In this document: positions 33,381-45,466 of the stretch, one piece after another
Layout: each line of letters starts with the position of its first letter
Position numbering within the stretch: position 1 is the first letter of the stretch
DNA from: Endothia cerciana
Lineage: Eukaryota > Ascomycota > Sordariomycetes > Diaporthales > Cryphonectriaceae
DNA: 64,000 nt
Assembly (NCBI GenBank): GCA_026119935.1
Contig: JALRMH010000061.1
Span: forward strand, 62,001-126,000
Direction: 5' to 3'
Position numbers and translations under genes: made by a program
Notes under the pieces: generated by a model
Seen by the model: only the letters and a program-made list of their open reading frames with translations
What the model was told of the DNA's origin: nothing
Databases searched by the model: none

Positions 33381-33936
33381 ACGGTGCCAGTCACGGTTTG
33401 ACGACGGGGCGAGCGCAGGAGCTGGTCTATCAACTGCGTCATGGAGATATCCACCGTGAAATGGGATTCGGGCATGTTTTTCACCCGCTTGGGCTGATCC
33501 TGCAACAAGTCATACATTTCAAAGGGTTCAGCCATTCTCATTAATTGGTATCATGAAAGTGACAGAGGATTACATGGTTACTGTAAGAATAGGGTAATAG
33601 AGGCCTCGCAATGGTTTCGAGTGGAAGCAGAACGTCAGACCAGTAGGCATCGGCTGTCCCACTTCGATTAGACTCCCGTATTTTCACCCGCTCGAAAATA
33701 AAAAGAAAGCGACAAAGGTGTCGGACGAATTTCCATGCCTTGCCCACTACTGACCGAGACGCAGACTCGACAGCCGCAAGCAGGCCCCAAAGGCATATCC
33801 CAAACGGCTCGTAGCTCCTTTTGATAGGAAACCCCTTGTGTAAGGCCCGCCTGCCGGGCGACCACAGACTCCGGATCGGCTGAGCAACCCGTTCTCAAGA
33901 TGCTGACGCTGGGTCCTGAGCCATCACCTCGTGACC
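33309..33936. other. Convergent 3' region PDK/septin
   Basis: This lies between convergent genes and should hold their 3' untranslated regions. A GT microsatellite sits near its left end. No gene is visible. Confidence 0.5.
33344..33377. repeat. (GT)17 microsatellite
   Basis: An uninterrupted dinucleotide run lies about 35 bp after the stop codon of the kinase gene, so it is probably transcribed in its 3' untranslated region. Confidence 0.95.
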
Positions 33937-35410
33937 CTAACGACGACCATGGCTGCGGACGGCGGTTCCCTGCATCTGCTCCAGCTCCTGCTCGAGGGAC
34001 TTGATCTGGGCATGAGTCTGCTCCAGATCCTTGTTAAGACGGTCACGCTCTGCAATGAGCTTCTGCTCCCATTGTCTGAAGCGCTGCTCCTCGATCTTAA
34101 CCTGCTCGGTGAACCGCTTCCGGAGAGCCTCCTCTTCCTCCTTGTACTTGGGGTTGTCCAACTTGCGGGGGCGCGCCTCACCGAACTTGCGAGTCTCCAT
34201 CTGTTGTGCACGGTAGGCCTCGTAGTGTAACTCCTCGGTGGTGTGGATGAGGTCGAGCATGTGGGTGCGGATGAGGATGGAACGCAGCTTCTTGAAGTCG
34301 CAGTGCTCCTCGTTCTCGACCTCGGCGACACCCCACGAATACTGGCGGCCCTTCACGATACGGCCATCGCCGGTCTTGACGTCCTTCTCGGACCCGATGA
34401 CGGCAAACGGCATGGCGGCCATCAAGCTGCGCGCATGCTGGGCAGCGGCCTCATCGTCCTCCTCGACTGGGGGTTGGTAGATCTTGATGCTCTGGGCCTC
34501 GATGACGGCTCGGATCTAGCCAGTAGTTAGCAAGCAGTCGATGCCCAGCGGGGAACGGTCTCAACGCACGCGCTGCTTGAACTTAGCGAGATCGCCAGGG
34601 CTGAGCGTATCAGCTTTGGCAATGACGGGAATCAAGTTGACGCGGGAGCAGAGGCGCTTCATGACCTCGATGTCGAGAGGCTTCAGGGTGTGGCCTGTCG
34701 GGCGGATGAAGTACAAGCAGGCGTGGACACGGAGGTCGATCTTGTCATTCCGGCGGGGCTGTTGCTCCTGAAGCATGTAGGACTCGTGCTGGTCGTCGAG
34801 GAACTCGATGATGGGCATCCACGAATCTCTGTTGTTGACATAGTCACCGAAGCCAGGGGTGTCGATGACGGTCAGGCGAACTGCACGGGGTCAGCCGATT
34901 GCTCCTCTCACAAAATGAGGTCCTTTCCCCCCTATCCTGTTGTGCAACGTACCCTTGAAGAACTTCTCTTCCAGCTCGGCCTTTGTGATCTCGATCTCAA
35001 CGGTCTTGTCGACCTGCTTCTGGTGCCTGCGCTTGTGATCGGCATAGTTCTTGATGGTCGTGGAGAAGAGGGTGTTGATGAAGGTAGTCTTTCCGAGGCC
35101 AGACTCGCCGGCGACCTGTCGTCGTGCTGGTTAGGAACGTGCTGGGACGCCGTCGTCGATAGCTTCATCAACGCCACCCCCCGACTTACCATAATAGTGA
35201 AGGCCGCGCCTCTCTTGGCGACAATCTTGTGCCTCTGGTTAGGCAGCTATACCGTTTGCGGGTCAGTAAGACATGGTCCACGAGCAGCTTCGAACTCCTC
35301 AAAGGTTGAGCCTCGAGATTCGGGGCCTCGATGGGGAAAAGGGCGGAGACGTGCTCCCAGAGGTTGCATACATTGGCAATGCCGATCGGGCTGGCGCTGT
35401 TCTCGGCCAT
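33937..35410 (-). CDS. aspB: Septin, Cdc3/AspB type
   Basis: Septins are GTP-binding proteins that assemble into filaments and rings at septa and hyphal tips. The protein is 382 residues from exons 35410-35372, 35246-35190, 35115-34953, 34880-34570 and 34515-33937. The short N-terminus MAENSASPIGIAN leads directly into LPNQRHKIVAKRGAAFTIM. The GTPase motifs are the P-loop GESGLGKT (residues 35-42), DTPGFGDYVNN and AKAD. The septin unique element (SWGVAEVENEEHCDF, LIRTHMLDLIHTTEELHYE) follows, then a C-terminal coiled coil (RFTEQVKIEEQRFRQWEQKL onward). The sequence is very close to what I remember of Aspergillus AspB, the Cdc3 counterpart. The gene diverges from PWP2. Confidence 0.95.
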
Positions 35411-35973
35411 CTTGGGCGTGTTTTTGGATTTACTCGGGGGTGGTGGATGGTCCAATTGATGAAGTTGTGTCGGTGGTGGTTGTTAGCATCCAGGATGGAG
35501 CTTATTCTGCTCTCGAGATGGAAGTCGTCTCAGCAACTGAACCGGAGGAAAGGGCGGTTGTGTCGGTTGACAATTTGGCGGGAGAGGTACGCGCAGATGG
35601 TCCAATTTCCTGACCACCGCAGGAAGAAAAGGGGTCACCGGCAAGTCCCAGTGGTACCTTGTCGACGTGGACCATAGGTGTGGTCCCTGCAGGGGTGAGG
35701 TCTCTGTGCTTGTTCTCCTGGCGGTGGAGTCTCGACGCACAGGCCAGCATCTGCTGGACACACAAACAGCACTAACTCAGAGTACCGGGAGCGCGGCGCT
35801 GGCACCTGTGATCTGCATGTACCGCCTGTTTGAGGCAGCTATTTGTCTCCCAGATATCACCCGCTTCCGCTTTTCGCTCCCCCCGATAAGATAAGCTCCA
35901 TTAAATTTCTAGAACTTCCATCTTCAGAGTCTCGACGAGTGTTTGCTCGACAGGCGTGGACGATTTCTGAAAG
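35411..35973. other. Divergent promoter region septin/PWP2
   Basis: These 563 bp separate the start codons of two divergent genes and should hold both promoters and leaders. No additional gene is visible. Confidence 0.55.
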
Positions 35974-38753
35974 ATGAAGACCGATTTCAAGTTCTCTAAC
36001 CTCCTTGGAACGGTCTACAGCAGGGGCAATCTCCTGTTCAATCCGGATGGCACCCACCTGTACTCTCCAGTAGGAAACCGGGTGACGGTTTTCGACCTGG
36101 TCAAGTATGCGACGCCGCGCCCCTGGCTTCGACTCTGTGACAATCTGCATCTTTGCTGACCATTTTCGACCGTAGTAATAAGTCCTACACCCTCCCATTT
36201 GCCCACCGAACGAACATCGCGAGGATAGGCCTCACACCGCAGGGCAACCTCCTCCTCACAATCGACCAAGATGGCCAGGCCATACTGACCAATGTCAACC
36301 GCCGGATCGGCATATACTACTTCTCCTTCAAGTCCGCTGTCACCGCCCTCTCCTTCTCTCCCTCCGGTCGCTACTTCGCCGTCGGTCTAGGCCGCAAGGT
36401 CGAGGTATGGCACGTGCCGTCCACGCCCGACACCAACGCCGAAGGGGAGCTCGAGTTTGCACCCTTTGTGAAGTATCACACGCATACCGGTCACTACGAC
36501 GACGTACGGCATGTAGAATGGTCGGGCGACTCAAGATTCTTCCTCAGCGCATCCAAGGACTTGACGGCGAGGATATGGAGCCTAACCCCAGAAGAGGGTT
36601 TCATACCGACAGTCCTGTCAGGACACAGACAGGGCGTCGTTGGCGCGTACTTCTCCAAAGACCAGGAGGCCATCTATACTGTCAGTAAGGACGGCGCCGT
36701 CTTTGAGTGGAGATATGTTGGGCCCAGGCGCAAGGACGATGAGATGGGCGAGGGCGAGGAGGAAGACGAGACCAAGCTGCGCTGGAGAACCGTGAACAAG
36801 CATTACTTCATGCAGAACAATGCCCATGTCAAGTGCGCCGCATACCATGCCGGCTCAAACCTCCTCGTCGCGGGTTTCTCCAATGGCATCTTCGGATTGT
36901 ACGAGATGCCCGACTTCAACCAGATCCACACCCTCAGCATATCACAGAACGACATCGACTTCGTCACGGTAAACAAGAGCGGCGAGTGGTTGGCATTTGG
37001 TGCCTCGAAACTAGGTCAACTGCTAGTCTGGGAGTGGCAGTCGGAATCATACATACTGAAACAGCAGGGCCACTTTGACTCGACAAACTCGCTGGTGTAC
37101 TCACCAGACGGGCAACGGGTCATCACGACATCTGATGATGGCAAGATCAAGGTCTGGGATATCGAGTCTGGGTTCTGCATCGTGACCTTCACGGAACACA
37201 CCAGTGGCGTCACAGCTTGCGAGTTTTCGAAGAAGGGCAATGTCCTCTTCACTTCAAGCTTGGACGGCTCAATACGCGCGTGGGACCTAATCAGGTATCG
37301 GAATTTCAGGACGTTCACGGCACCCACGAGGCTTTCATGGTCATGTATGGCCGTGGACCCAAGCGGGGAAGTGGTGGCCGCAGGATCCCTCGACTCTTTC
37401 GATATTCACATCTGGTCTGTGCAAACAGGTCAGCTCTTGGACCAGTTGGCCGGCCATGAGGGTCCTGTATCGTCCCTCGCCTTTGCTCCAAACGGTAGCC
37501 TCCTGATCAGTGGAAGCTGGGACCGCACCGCAAGGATATGGTCTGTTTTCGACAGAACACAAACCAGTGAGCCTTTGCAATTACAAGCGGACGTCCTCGA
37601 CATTGCCGTGAGGCCAGATTCGACACAGCTCGCCATCTCGACGCTGGACGGGCAATTGACATTCTGGTCCCTCTCAGACGCGGAGCAAGTTGCAGGCCTA
37701 GATGGCCGGAGAGACGCCTCCGGAGGACGCAAGATCGGTGAGAGGAGGACGGCGGCGAATGTTTCGGGAACCAAGAGCTACAACAGCATCCGGTACAGTA
37801 CGGATGGTAGCTGTCTGCTTGCGGCCGGCAACAGCAAGTACATCTGTCTATATTCGGTGACAACGATGGTTCTTCTGAAGAAGTTCACCGTCAGCGTCAA
37901 CTTATCGTTGTCAGGGACGCAAGAATTCTTGAACAGCAAACGTCTCACTGAGGCTGGCCCGGACGGCGAGCTTGACACGCAGGGAGAGGCTTCTGATCGG
38001 GAAGACCGCATTGACAAGTCCCTCCCGGGTTCAAAGCGAGGAGACCCATCTGCGAGAAAAAGCCTGGCCGAAGTGCGCGTATCGGGTGTGGCATTCTCAC
38101 CCGCCGGCACCGCCTTCTGCGCTGCTTCGACCGAGGGTCTCCTGATCTACAGCCTCGACAACACTCTTCAGTTCGACCCCTTCGACCTCAACATAGAGAT
38201 CACCCCAGCAGCCACTCTGGCAGTGTTAGAAGACGAAAGGGACTATCTCAAGGCCCTGGTCATGGCTTTCCGCCTCAACGAGGCCGGTCTGATCAAGCGG
38301 GTCTTCCAGGCGGTGCCATATCAGGACATCCAACTGGTGGTGGAGGAGATGCCTGTCGTCTACGTCCCAAGGCTGCTCCGCTTCGTGGCAGCCCAGACAG
38401 AGCAGTCACCACACATCGAGTTCTGCCTTCTCTGGATCAAGGGTCTCGTCGACAAGCACGGAGCTTGGCTAAGGGCCAACAGAGACAAGGTCGACGTCGA
38501 GCTACGCGTGGTGGCGAGGGCGGTGACGAGGATGAGGGACGAGATCCGCAGGTTAACCGATGAAAATGTGTACATGGTAGACTACCTTCTGGGTCAGGCC
38601 GGGGGCAAGAGTACTGCGCAGAAGGAGAAGTCGCTCGGCTGGTCCTCCGCGGAAGGGGACGGTCAGGAGCTGCTCACTGCTGAACAAGGTCTAGGTATCG
38701 CAGACCTTGCCCATGAGAATGAGTCTGAGGAAGAGTGGATTGGTGTGGAGTGA
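35974..38753 (+). CDS. PWP2: Pwp2/Utp1 subunit of SSU processome
   Basis: Pwp2 (Utp1) is a WD-repeat protein of the UTP-B part of the nucleolar small-subunit processome, needed for 18S rRNA maturation. The protein is 902 residues from exons 35974-36104 and 36176-38753 (intron 71 bp). The N-terminus MKTDFKFSNLLGTVYSRGNLLF is typical. Two propellers of WD repeats run to about residue 650, with units such as HVEWSGDSRFFLSASKDLTARIW, DDGKIKVWDIESGF and GSWDRTARIWSVF. The C-terminal Utp12 domain follows (KALVMAFRLNEAGLIKRVFQAVPY, VPRLLRFVAAQTEQSPHIEFCLLWIK). An acidic tail ends ESEEEWIGVE. Length and architecture match the yeast protein. Confidence 0.96.
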
Positions 38754-38955
38754 AAGAAAGAAAAAAAAGGCATAGACCACCAAAGGTCGCGCAAGCATTA
38801 GATACAGGCCACCGATACCCTCAAATACTATTTGCTCCAAGTTCATAACGGGTCTACGCAGACCGGAACGGACAGGGTGAGTACGCTCCGAAAGCCCCCA
38901 AAGTCCGAGGAGGTAGAAGTACAGAATGGTCACAGCGATATCCGACAAGATTAAA

Positions 38956-40645
38956 CTACAATTTGGCCTTGTTCGGAATGTCCTGCCCTGGATGTCAGTA
39001 CGCGATTCCCGGGCGGGCGACTTTTATTGGAAGAGACAACTCACGCTCCAAGCCTCATCCAGACCCGCAGCCCTCACCCACGTCGGCCCCGGCGCCTCGA
39101 CGGAGTCGGCGATCAGGTGATGCATCCTCATCCACATGTCGTCCCCCTTGATCACCATCCAGTCTCGGTCCTCGTACTTCTTCGAGACCTCCTGGCAGAT
39201 GACAGCCGCGCGGGCCAGCTTGATGGCGTGCCCGTCGTCCTCCGCGAAGCCGTGCAGTCGGGACATGGTGCCTGCGGGGTTGTGGTAGGTAAGTATCTGG
39301 GGCCCTAGCTGGACGTTACCTGGGGCGCACTCACCTGTCACCGAGGTACTTCCGGCCTTCTTGGGCTGGTATTTCTTGAGCTCGTCCAGCGGGAGATCAG
39401 GGACGCCGCGTGCGGCGTACTGGATGAGGTCGTATCGGATCTTCCACTCGAGCAGGCGTGCTTTTGTCTCGGCTGGTATCCAGGGCTGGGCGTTGACGGT
39501 CAGGAAGACTGGCGCGGAGTTGACGTGATGACTGTGTGTCTGTATCAGCCCCGACGCCTTCGGTGGCGTCCAAGGGGACTCCCGGTCCACCGGGGAGGGG
39601 GGTCTCTCAACTCACATCAGGAAGAAGTCGAACTTGTTGTGCTTCTTGCCATGGAAGCTCGCGGCCGCCGCCACGTACAGGCTCGCGTCAAACATCTCGG
39701 CCGTCCTCTCCTCCAGGTCCTCAGGCCTCACCTTCACCTTGCTGATGACCCTCATCATCCCCTCCGGTGCCCTCTTCAGCACCCCGTCCCGGACCTTGTT
39801 GTCGTCCTCCATCCTCACCGCGCCCCTCAGCTTCTCGTCCCCCCTCACCTCCCCCAACAGCGCCACGATGCTCGGCATCGCCCCCTTGTCCCCCCTCTCC
39901 CCGTACGCCTCATCCGCCTTCCTCTCGCTCTCGAGGAGGACGTCCTTGAAGTCCGGCTGGTGCACGCAGGCCTGCGCCAGCGCCTCCGCCACGATCGCGG
40001 GCTGCCTCCACTCCATGCCGTACATGAGCTGGATCAGCGGGTGCAGGAAGCCGGCGTACAGCCGGACCAGCAGGTCGTCCGCGGCCTCCGTCCCCGCGAG
40101 CGCGTACCGGGACAGGGCGGCCTCCCAGCCCCCGGCGCCGATCTCCCGCTGGAAGAACGCCAGGAAGTCCGGGTAGTGCTGCCCCCTGCCGAGGTAGCGC
40201 CGCGCGTGCTCCCAGGTCTGGAGCTCTGCGACGACGTCCCCGTGGAGGGGCTGCGTGGGCCGCTGGTACGAGGTGTTGTGGTCATACCCCGCCTGCAGGG
40301 CGGCGGGGGAGGCGCCCGTGCCGAAGAGGGACAGGACGTGGTGGACGAGCTGTTGTGCGTGTTAGAAACCCCCGACCTGGGAGGGTGAAAGGGGGAGGGG
40401 GGGAGGGGTGGATTCTCTCGGCCTACGTGGTTGTGAAATCCCATGTCGTTGAAGAAGACATGGTGTGTCTGTGTCTAGTGTTAGTCCGGCTGTTGCTGTG
40501 CTCGTACATGGGCCTGGTGGGAGGTGCTTGCCTCGAGGTCATCTTGGAGGAGTTCAGAGGCCTTCCTGGCCGACTCGGCCGTCTGCTTGACCTTCCACAG
40601 GCCGGTGTCCTCGGGGTCGATGTGGATGTTCTGGGCCGTCGCCAT
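38956..40645 (-). CDS. Questin-oxidase-like (DUF4243, AflY-type) enzyme
   Basis: The family contains questin oxidase and AflY, which carry out Baeyer-Villiger-type steps in polyketide pathways; most members have no known substrate. The protein is 446 residues from six exons: 40645-40532, 40468-40427, 40349-39616, 39531-39335, 39271-39045 and 38982-38956. Recognisable blocks are HHVFFNDMGFHNH, LVHHVLSLFGTGASPAALQAGYDHN, LYAGFLHPLIQLMYGMEWRQP, KARLLEWKIRYDLIQYAARG, EDDGHAIKLARA and TWVRAAGLDEAW. The first intron has no usable GT donor: the join needs GAG followed by GCAAGC, a GC-AG intron of 63 bp with a CTAAC branch site. No polyketide synthase or other cluster gene lies nearby, so a link to secondary metabolism is not supported here. 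Confidence 0.88.
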
Positions 40646-41868
40646 GGTGGTGATTCTTCTCCTGGACAGATATGCCGTCTTTGGCTTGAGAGTTCTCGTG
40701 CTGAGGGCTGAGCGCAACATCCGAGCACCTGGACATTCCTTGCCGGGAGGCACCTCAAGCTGGGCTACGTCGACAGCTCGTGGCGGCCTTGGTCTTTTAA
40801 GGGTGGTAATTTCGCCGCCACCGTCATGCCTGTCAGGATATCGTTTCTGTCATGGGTCCCTCGGACGGCACGAGATGGACTGGCCGCTTCCCAGAGGTCT
40901 GAGTACGATGGACACCGGTCTATGGCGTCCACAGCAAAGCGTTCTCCAACCTCTCCGCTTCGGATCCGACCTGGCTATCGGCCTGGACCGAGGGCGAGAC
41001 AGCGAGGCTGACTATTCATTTGTCAGACGTATTCGCGGGCGTTGTATTATGGCAGACAACCAGCGGTAGCAGCAAGAAATGACGACTTATGTACGTAATT
41101 GGGGGCGCCATGTGCTGAGAACCGAAGTGTGGAGGAGGTGTCAAGCAGGCGGGGGAGGAAACTCAGCGGAGAGTTGTGAGGCTGTTGTCCCCGGATTATT
41201 CCTCCGAGGTGCGAGGCCCGGTTGCGACTGAGAGGGCGCTGAATTGTCAGCAAGCGCCTATCCCAGCATTCCCGGACTTCTCGGGGTGCGCAGCGGGCGG
41301 AGTACTCCCTAGAGCCGAAGTCGTTTGCGGTAGCCTCATAGGAAGGGCCTGTGAGTCTCAGCACCGCATGGTAATGTCATCAAGCTGTCTTGGCCTGCCC
41401 CGTTCGCCTCTGTTGGGAACTGGGGACGCCGCTTCATCCCGTTGCGCGGGGCTCAGCACCCAAGACCTTGTACAGGGCAGAAAGGTATCGCTGATGTCTT
41501 TCTCTGACAATGCTCTCAAGCCATGACAACAAATACCATTATTCTATCATATGTCTTGATATGCCCGCCAAGTACCGAGTCCCACCGTCACAAGTCGTGA
41601 ATCGCAAGGCGCCAACGTGTCTTTCCGGAACACCTTCCTCCGTCACCCCTTGATTTTGTTTTGCACCAGCAAGAACGCCAGATCACCAAAGGATGTCTCT
41701 CACCCGCCCCGAAAGCCTTTGCCTGGACTAGTCGTTCTTGCAAAGACCATAGAACTTGCGCCGAACCTCATGCCATGCTAGGAAATCTCGGAATTCTCAT
41801 TGTTGTCGGGCCTCCAAATTCTCATGATGCGTGACTTAGCCTCAACCAAGAACCCAATGACTTACCCC
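40646..41868. other. Intergenic region upstream of DUF4243 gene
   Basis: This 1.2 kb holds the promoter of the questin-oxidase-like gene and the 3' region of the phosphatase gene. Open frames on the plus strand here are not supported by any family resemblance. Confidence 0.5.
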
Positions 41869-44800
41869 TCACCGATCTGCGATGAGACCTTCACTGGTCT
41901 CCTTGTCGTATCCAATGACCTGTGTGAGATAGTAGAGCCTGTCGTGGTTGTCAGCTTTCTCGCCCCATACACACTGATCTGTCACGACGAGATACTCACT
42001 TTTCCAGGTAAACCTCCTGATCCTTGACATCCTCAAACTCCTGCTGGCACTCCATCCACGCTTTCGCCCTCTCCTTTGGCATGGTCTTCTTGACGGTCAA
42101 CTCAAACTTGCCCGTCACGGGTCTATGATCCGACACTCGGACCTCATGCCTTCTGTAGTCAACCTGCCATATCCTGCCCCTGCCGCGGAACAGCAAGCGG
42201 TCGCACCACGCAGGGCTGCGCTTCTTCTCGCTTGAGTCGTAGTTGTCTGTGCCTACGTCGTATTTGTATGTCGGTGCGAATGTGATTGGCATTTCCTCGA
42301 AGAAGCGTAGCTTGAAGTCGGGCTTGCGCCGCCGCGCGACAAGGAGCTGGTCTCTGTCGAGTAGCTTGGGGAGATTTCCCTGCTTCACGGCCATGACGAC
42401 TGTGTCGCGGCTCATGGTGTCAATACGGTAGTTCAGGTCTCCGTTGAGGATGACGAGCTCGTGGTCGAGGATCATGGAGCCGTCGCCACCGCCCGTGAAG
42501 CTGTCGATGCAGATGTTGGGATCGCGCTCTGGCGGCATCAGACTGGCTTCGAGGATCGCGGTGATGTCATTGTTGCGGCTCTGTGCTTGCGTCTGACCCG
42601 CCGCCAAGTGACAGTTGAAGAAGCAGAGCGAGGTGTCGTCGACCAGGAAGCGCACGATGATCCCGCCCTTGTTCCCGTGCAGGCCACCCATGCCTCGTTT
42701 GACCTCGGCCGTGCTCAGTTGCGATATCCGATCTCTTACGTCGGCTTTGACGAAGATGCAAGTGAAGAGGCCAACCATGTGGATCGTCTGCAAGAGATGG
42801 TACAGCGTGCCAGGCATGTAGTCGTCCAGGCTCCTGATCAAGAAGTCCCTCCAGTCTCTGTATTGGTGGCTCATGCGCTCCTGATCTGACTCTTTCTTCT
42901 TGGATTTGAAGAATCGCTTCGCGGTGGCGGTCTTGTCCTCTAGATCGACCAGCTCCTGGAAGCCGAAGATCAGTATGTCTGGAGAACCGCTGTCCTGCAA
43001 CAAGTTCTGTATGAAGACAGAGTCCGACTCGGAATATCTCAAGCTGTTCGGCGTAGATGCTCCGGCATTCCAGGTCATGATCATGGCATTGAGGGTGTCG
43101 AATTGGCAATACTGGACGTCTTTTGCCTTCATCTGCTCTTCCAGCCAGTCATCCTGGAGCATACCGTCCCACACCCTGATCATGTTGTCGGCGCCGAGAG
43201 AGAGAACCTGGTGACGACCCGATTGGTAGCAGCCTGATCGGTCGGCGATGATCTTTATAATCGGATTGTCGTGAGCCTGCCACTCCTTCTTCACTACCCA
43301 CGGACTCTGGGTGGCGTCGTAAACATACATCCTGCCGTTGCTGGAGCCCGCCCATATGTTGCCGCAAGAACCTTGCAGCGAGTTGATTTTGAAAGTGCTG
43401 ACGTTCAGCACTTCCAAGCAGGTATAGTCTTTCCTCGAATACACGCTGACCTTGCCGTCGGTGTGGCCAAAGAACACCTTGTCAGGCGCTGACGGGAGGA
43501 GGCAACCCGAGGTAATCTCGCCCGCACTCTCCTGAAATAGAGATCGGAGTAGAACTTGAAACGGAGCTTTGCCATCAAGGGTCGGGAAGAAAACGCGGAT
43601 TTCTTTCCCAGCTGCATGCCATAGTTGATCCCCGACAACCATTGAGAATGAGTGGCCTTTGGGGACCCGAAAAGACTGATCTGGGCGGTCTGTCATGTCT
43701 GGCACGTGGTCGTCCTTTGCTGCCCAAATGTGTAAAGTCCCAGCGTCGTCCAGCGTCCACATCTCGTTGAAGTGCCGATACATCTTGATGATTTCGTTGT
43801 GGACGTGTGCCCCGGGCCGTGTTGCGACGACCCCCGAGGTCTCGATATCCACCTCCATCAGATCGCCATTGTTGTTGCCTATCCACAATCTCTTTCCCTC
43901 CTCGTCGACATTCGCTCCCGGCTTGAAAGCTACAGCAGTTGCCTTCAGCCCTTCTCCATGCGCAAGGCTCATGAGCAACTCGCCGTCCCTCAAGCTCCAA
44001 ACCCTGGTGAGATGACCCGAGGCACAAACCCGATCACCGCTCACATCGAAATTCCGCGGGTCTGACTTGGTCACAATCTCATGCTGGCCATGTTTTATGT
44101 AGGGAGGTTTCCGGTTCACATTTGAAGCGTCTGGGTAGCCTAGGGTGGCTGCGCCAGCAGGATCTGTATGTCTCGTGGGTAGAATCGCACCAGCATCCCC
44201 ACGCGGCTCGCCAGGAGGAGCAGAGGCGGTTGCTGTCGGTCTTGACTCTTTCCACTCCGCATTCCTGTGAGAGACGGTATTTGACCTGCCCTGTGATGGC
44301 CTAGTTGGGGATGGGTTCCTGTTGACAGGCGTCGAGACAGTTCGCTTCTGGTTTGTCGCCGGTGGCGGTACCGTTGACAAGGCGGGCGTTGAGACACCTG
44401 GTCGTGGAGGCCTTGGCGGAGGTATCTTCCCCGAGGACGCGGACGAGTTCTCGAATGTGGTGCTCAGCGGCCTGGCCGGTAACGTCGGCTGCAGTTCTCC
44501 GGTGATGTTTGGTGTGAGCTGTCCCCTGACAGATCCGTCCAGCTCGGCCTCCTTTTCCCTCCTCCTGCCTGTGATTGCGGGATGTTGCGGTGGTGGTGCA
44601 GGGAAGCCAATCTGGAGAGTTCTGGCTTTGGGTACTGGGTCCGTTGGTGGTCCCGGCCTCCTGGGTAACGCTGGTGGTGACTCCTCGCCGAGACTGGCAG
44701 AACCGCTGCTAGGTGGACTGCTGAAGGGAGAAACCCTGTCTGAGATGTTTGCCCTTGCGACATCCACGGTCCCGTCTGCCATCCATGACCTCCTCTTCAT

Positions 44801-45466
44801 GCCCGGGCTGTCCAAGCTGGAACGAGGGTTGTCCTCGCGCTGTCGTCGTAGCTCTGCGGATCTTCGAGGAGGAGGCGGCGACGGAGGCTTGAAGGCTGGT
44901 TTCGCAGCTGGGGACCTGCCGCGATCCGCGCCAGGCAGACGGCTCGGAATCTTGAAATGCTTTCCAGGACTCGGAGACACTGCCGGCTTGACGACATCAT
45001 CTGGGTTCAAGAGGCCCTGGTCGTTCGTCGGGAAGGCGGGAGACTGGGCCTTGGGCGGTGAAAGCGGAGGCTCGACATTGAGCTCGGGAGCCTCGAGCTT
45101 GGGCCGCGGCGTCAGTGGGGGAGGAGGAAAGGCGCCGCGCGCGGGAGAGCGCGGCGGCAGGCCGTTCTCCCTGGGAGCGGGGGGCGCGAGGCCGGGCTTC
45201 TTTGGTACTCGTGGAGGCTCTTTCGCGGTCGCGGCCGGGATAGGGTCTTGAGGACGGGGATTCGGGGACGCGTTTCGGCTTGACGGTTGAGTGGTTTGGG
45301 CTGGCTGCGGCTGGTCCTTGCCCATGTTCTCGAAATGCGACAGGAGGGAGGAGACGGGCTTCTGCCGGGACGTCAGTAATGTGCGAACGGCTGGGCTGCC
45401 TGGAGCGCGGGCAAGACGTACGATAGAGGAGCCATCGGGCCCTCCCTCACCTTGAGGAGCTGCCAT
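41869..45466 (-). CDS. Inositol polyphosphate 5-phosphatase with propeller-like domain
   Basis: The enzyme removes the 5-phosphate from inositol lipids or soluble inositol phosphates. The protein is 1158 residues from exons 45466-45422, 45361-42000 and 41938-41869. The first 450 residues are Pro/Ser-rich (disordered, many PPRP-like SH3-type sites). A WD-like beta-propeller follows at about 460-790 (GDRVCASGHLTRVWSLRDGELL, LHIWAAKD, GNIWAGSSNGRMYVYD, MIRVWDGML). The IPPc catalytic domain comes next, with TWNAGAST, FGFQELVDLED, NGDLNYRID, PAWCDRLLFRG and SDHRPVTGKF. The last exon encodes LYYLTQVIGYDKETSEGLIADR. The 60-nt first intron is a multiple of three and open, so it could be mistaken for coding sequence. 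The fusion resembles a known fungal and plant 5-phosphatase type; Sac1 homology is absent. Confidence 0.92.

Noticed and set aside
41176..41526. Plus-strand open frame of 116 codons
   Set aside because: No homology signal or splice context supports it; it lies in the promoter region of another gene.
44322..45251. Plus-strand open frame of 309 codons
   Set aside because: It is antisense to the proline-rich part of the 5-phosphatase; the Gly-rich translation is the complement of proline codons.
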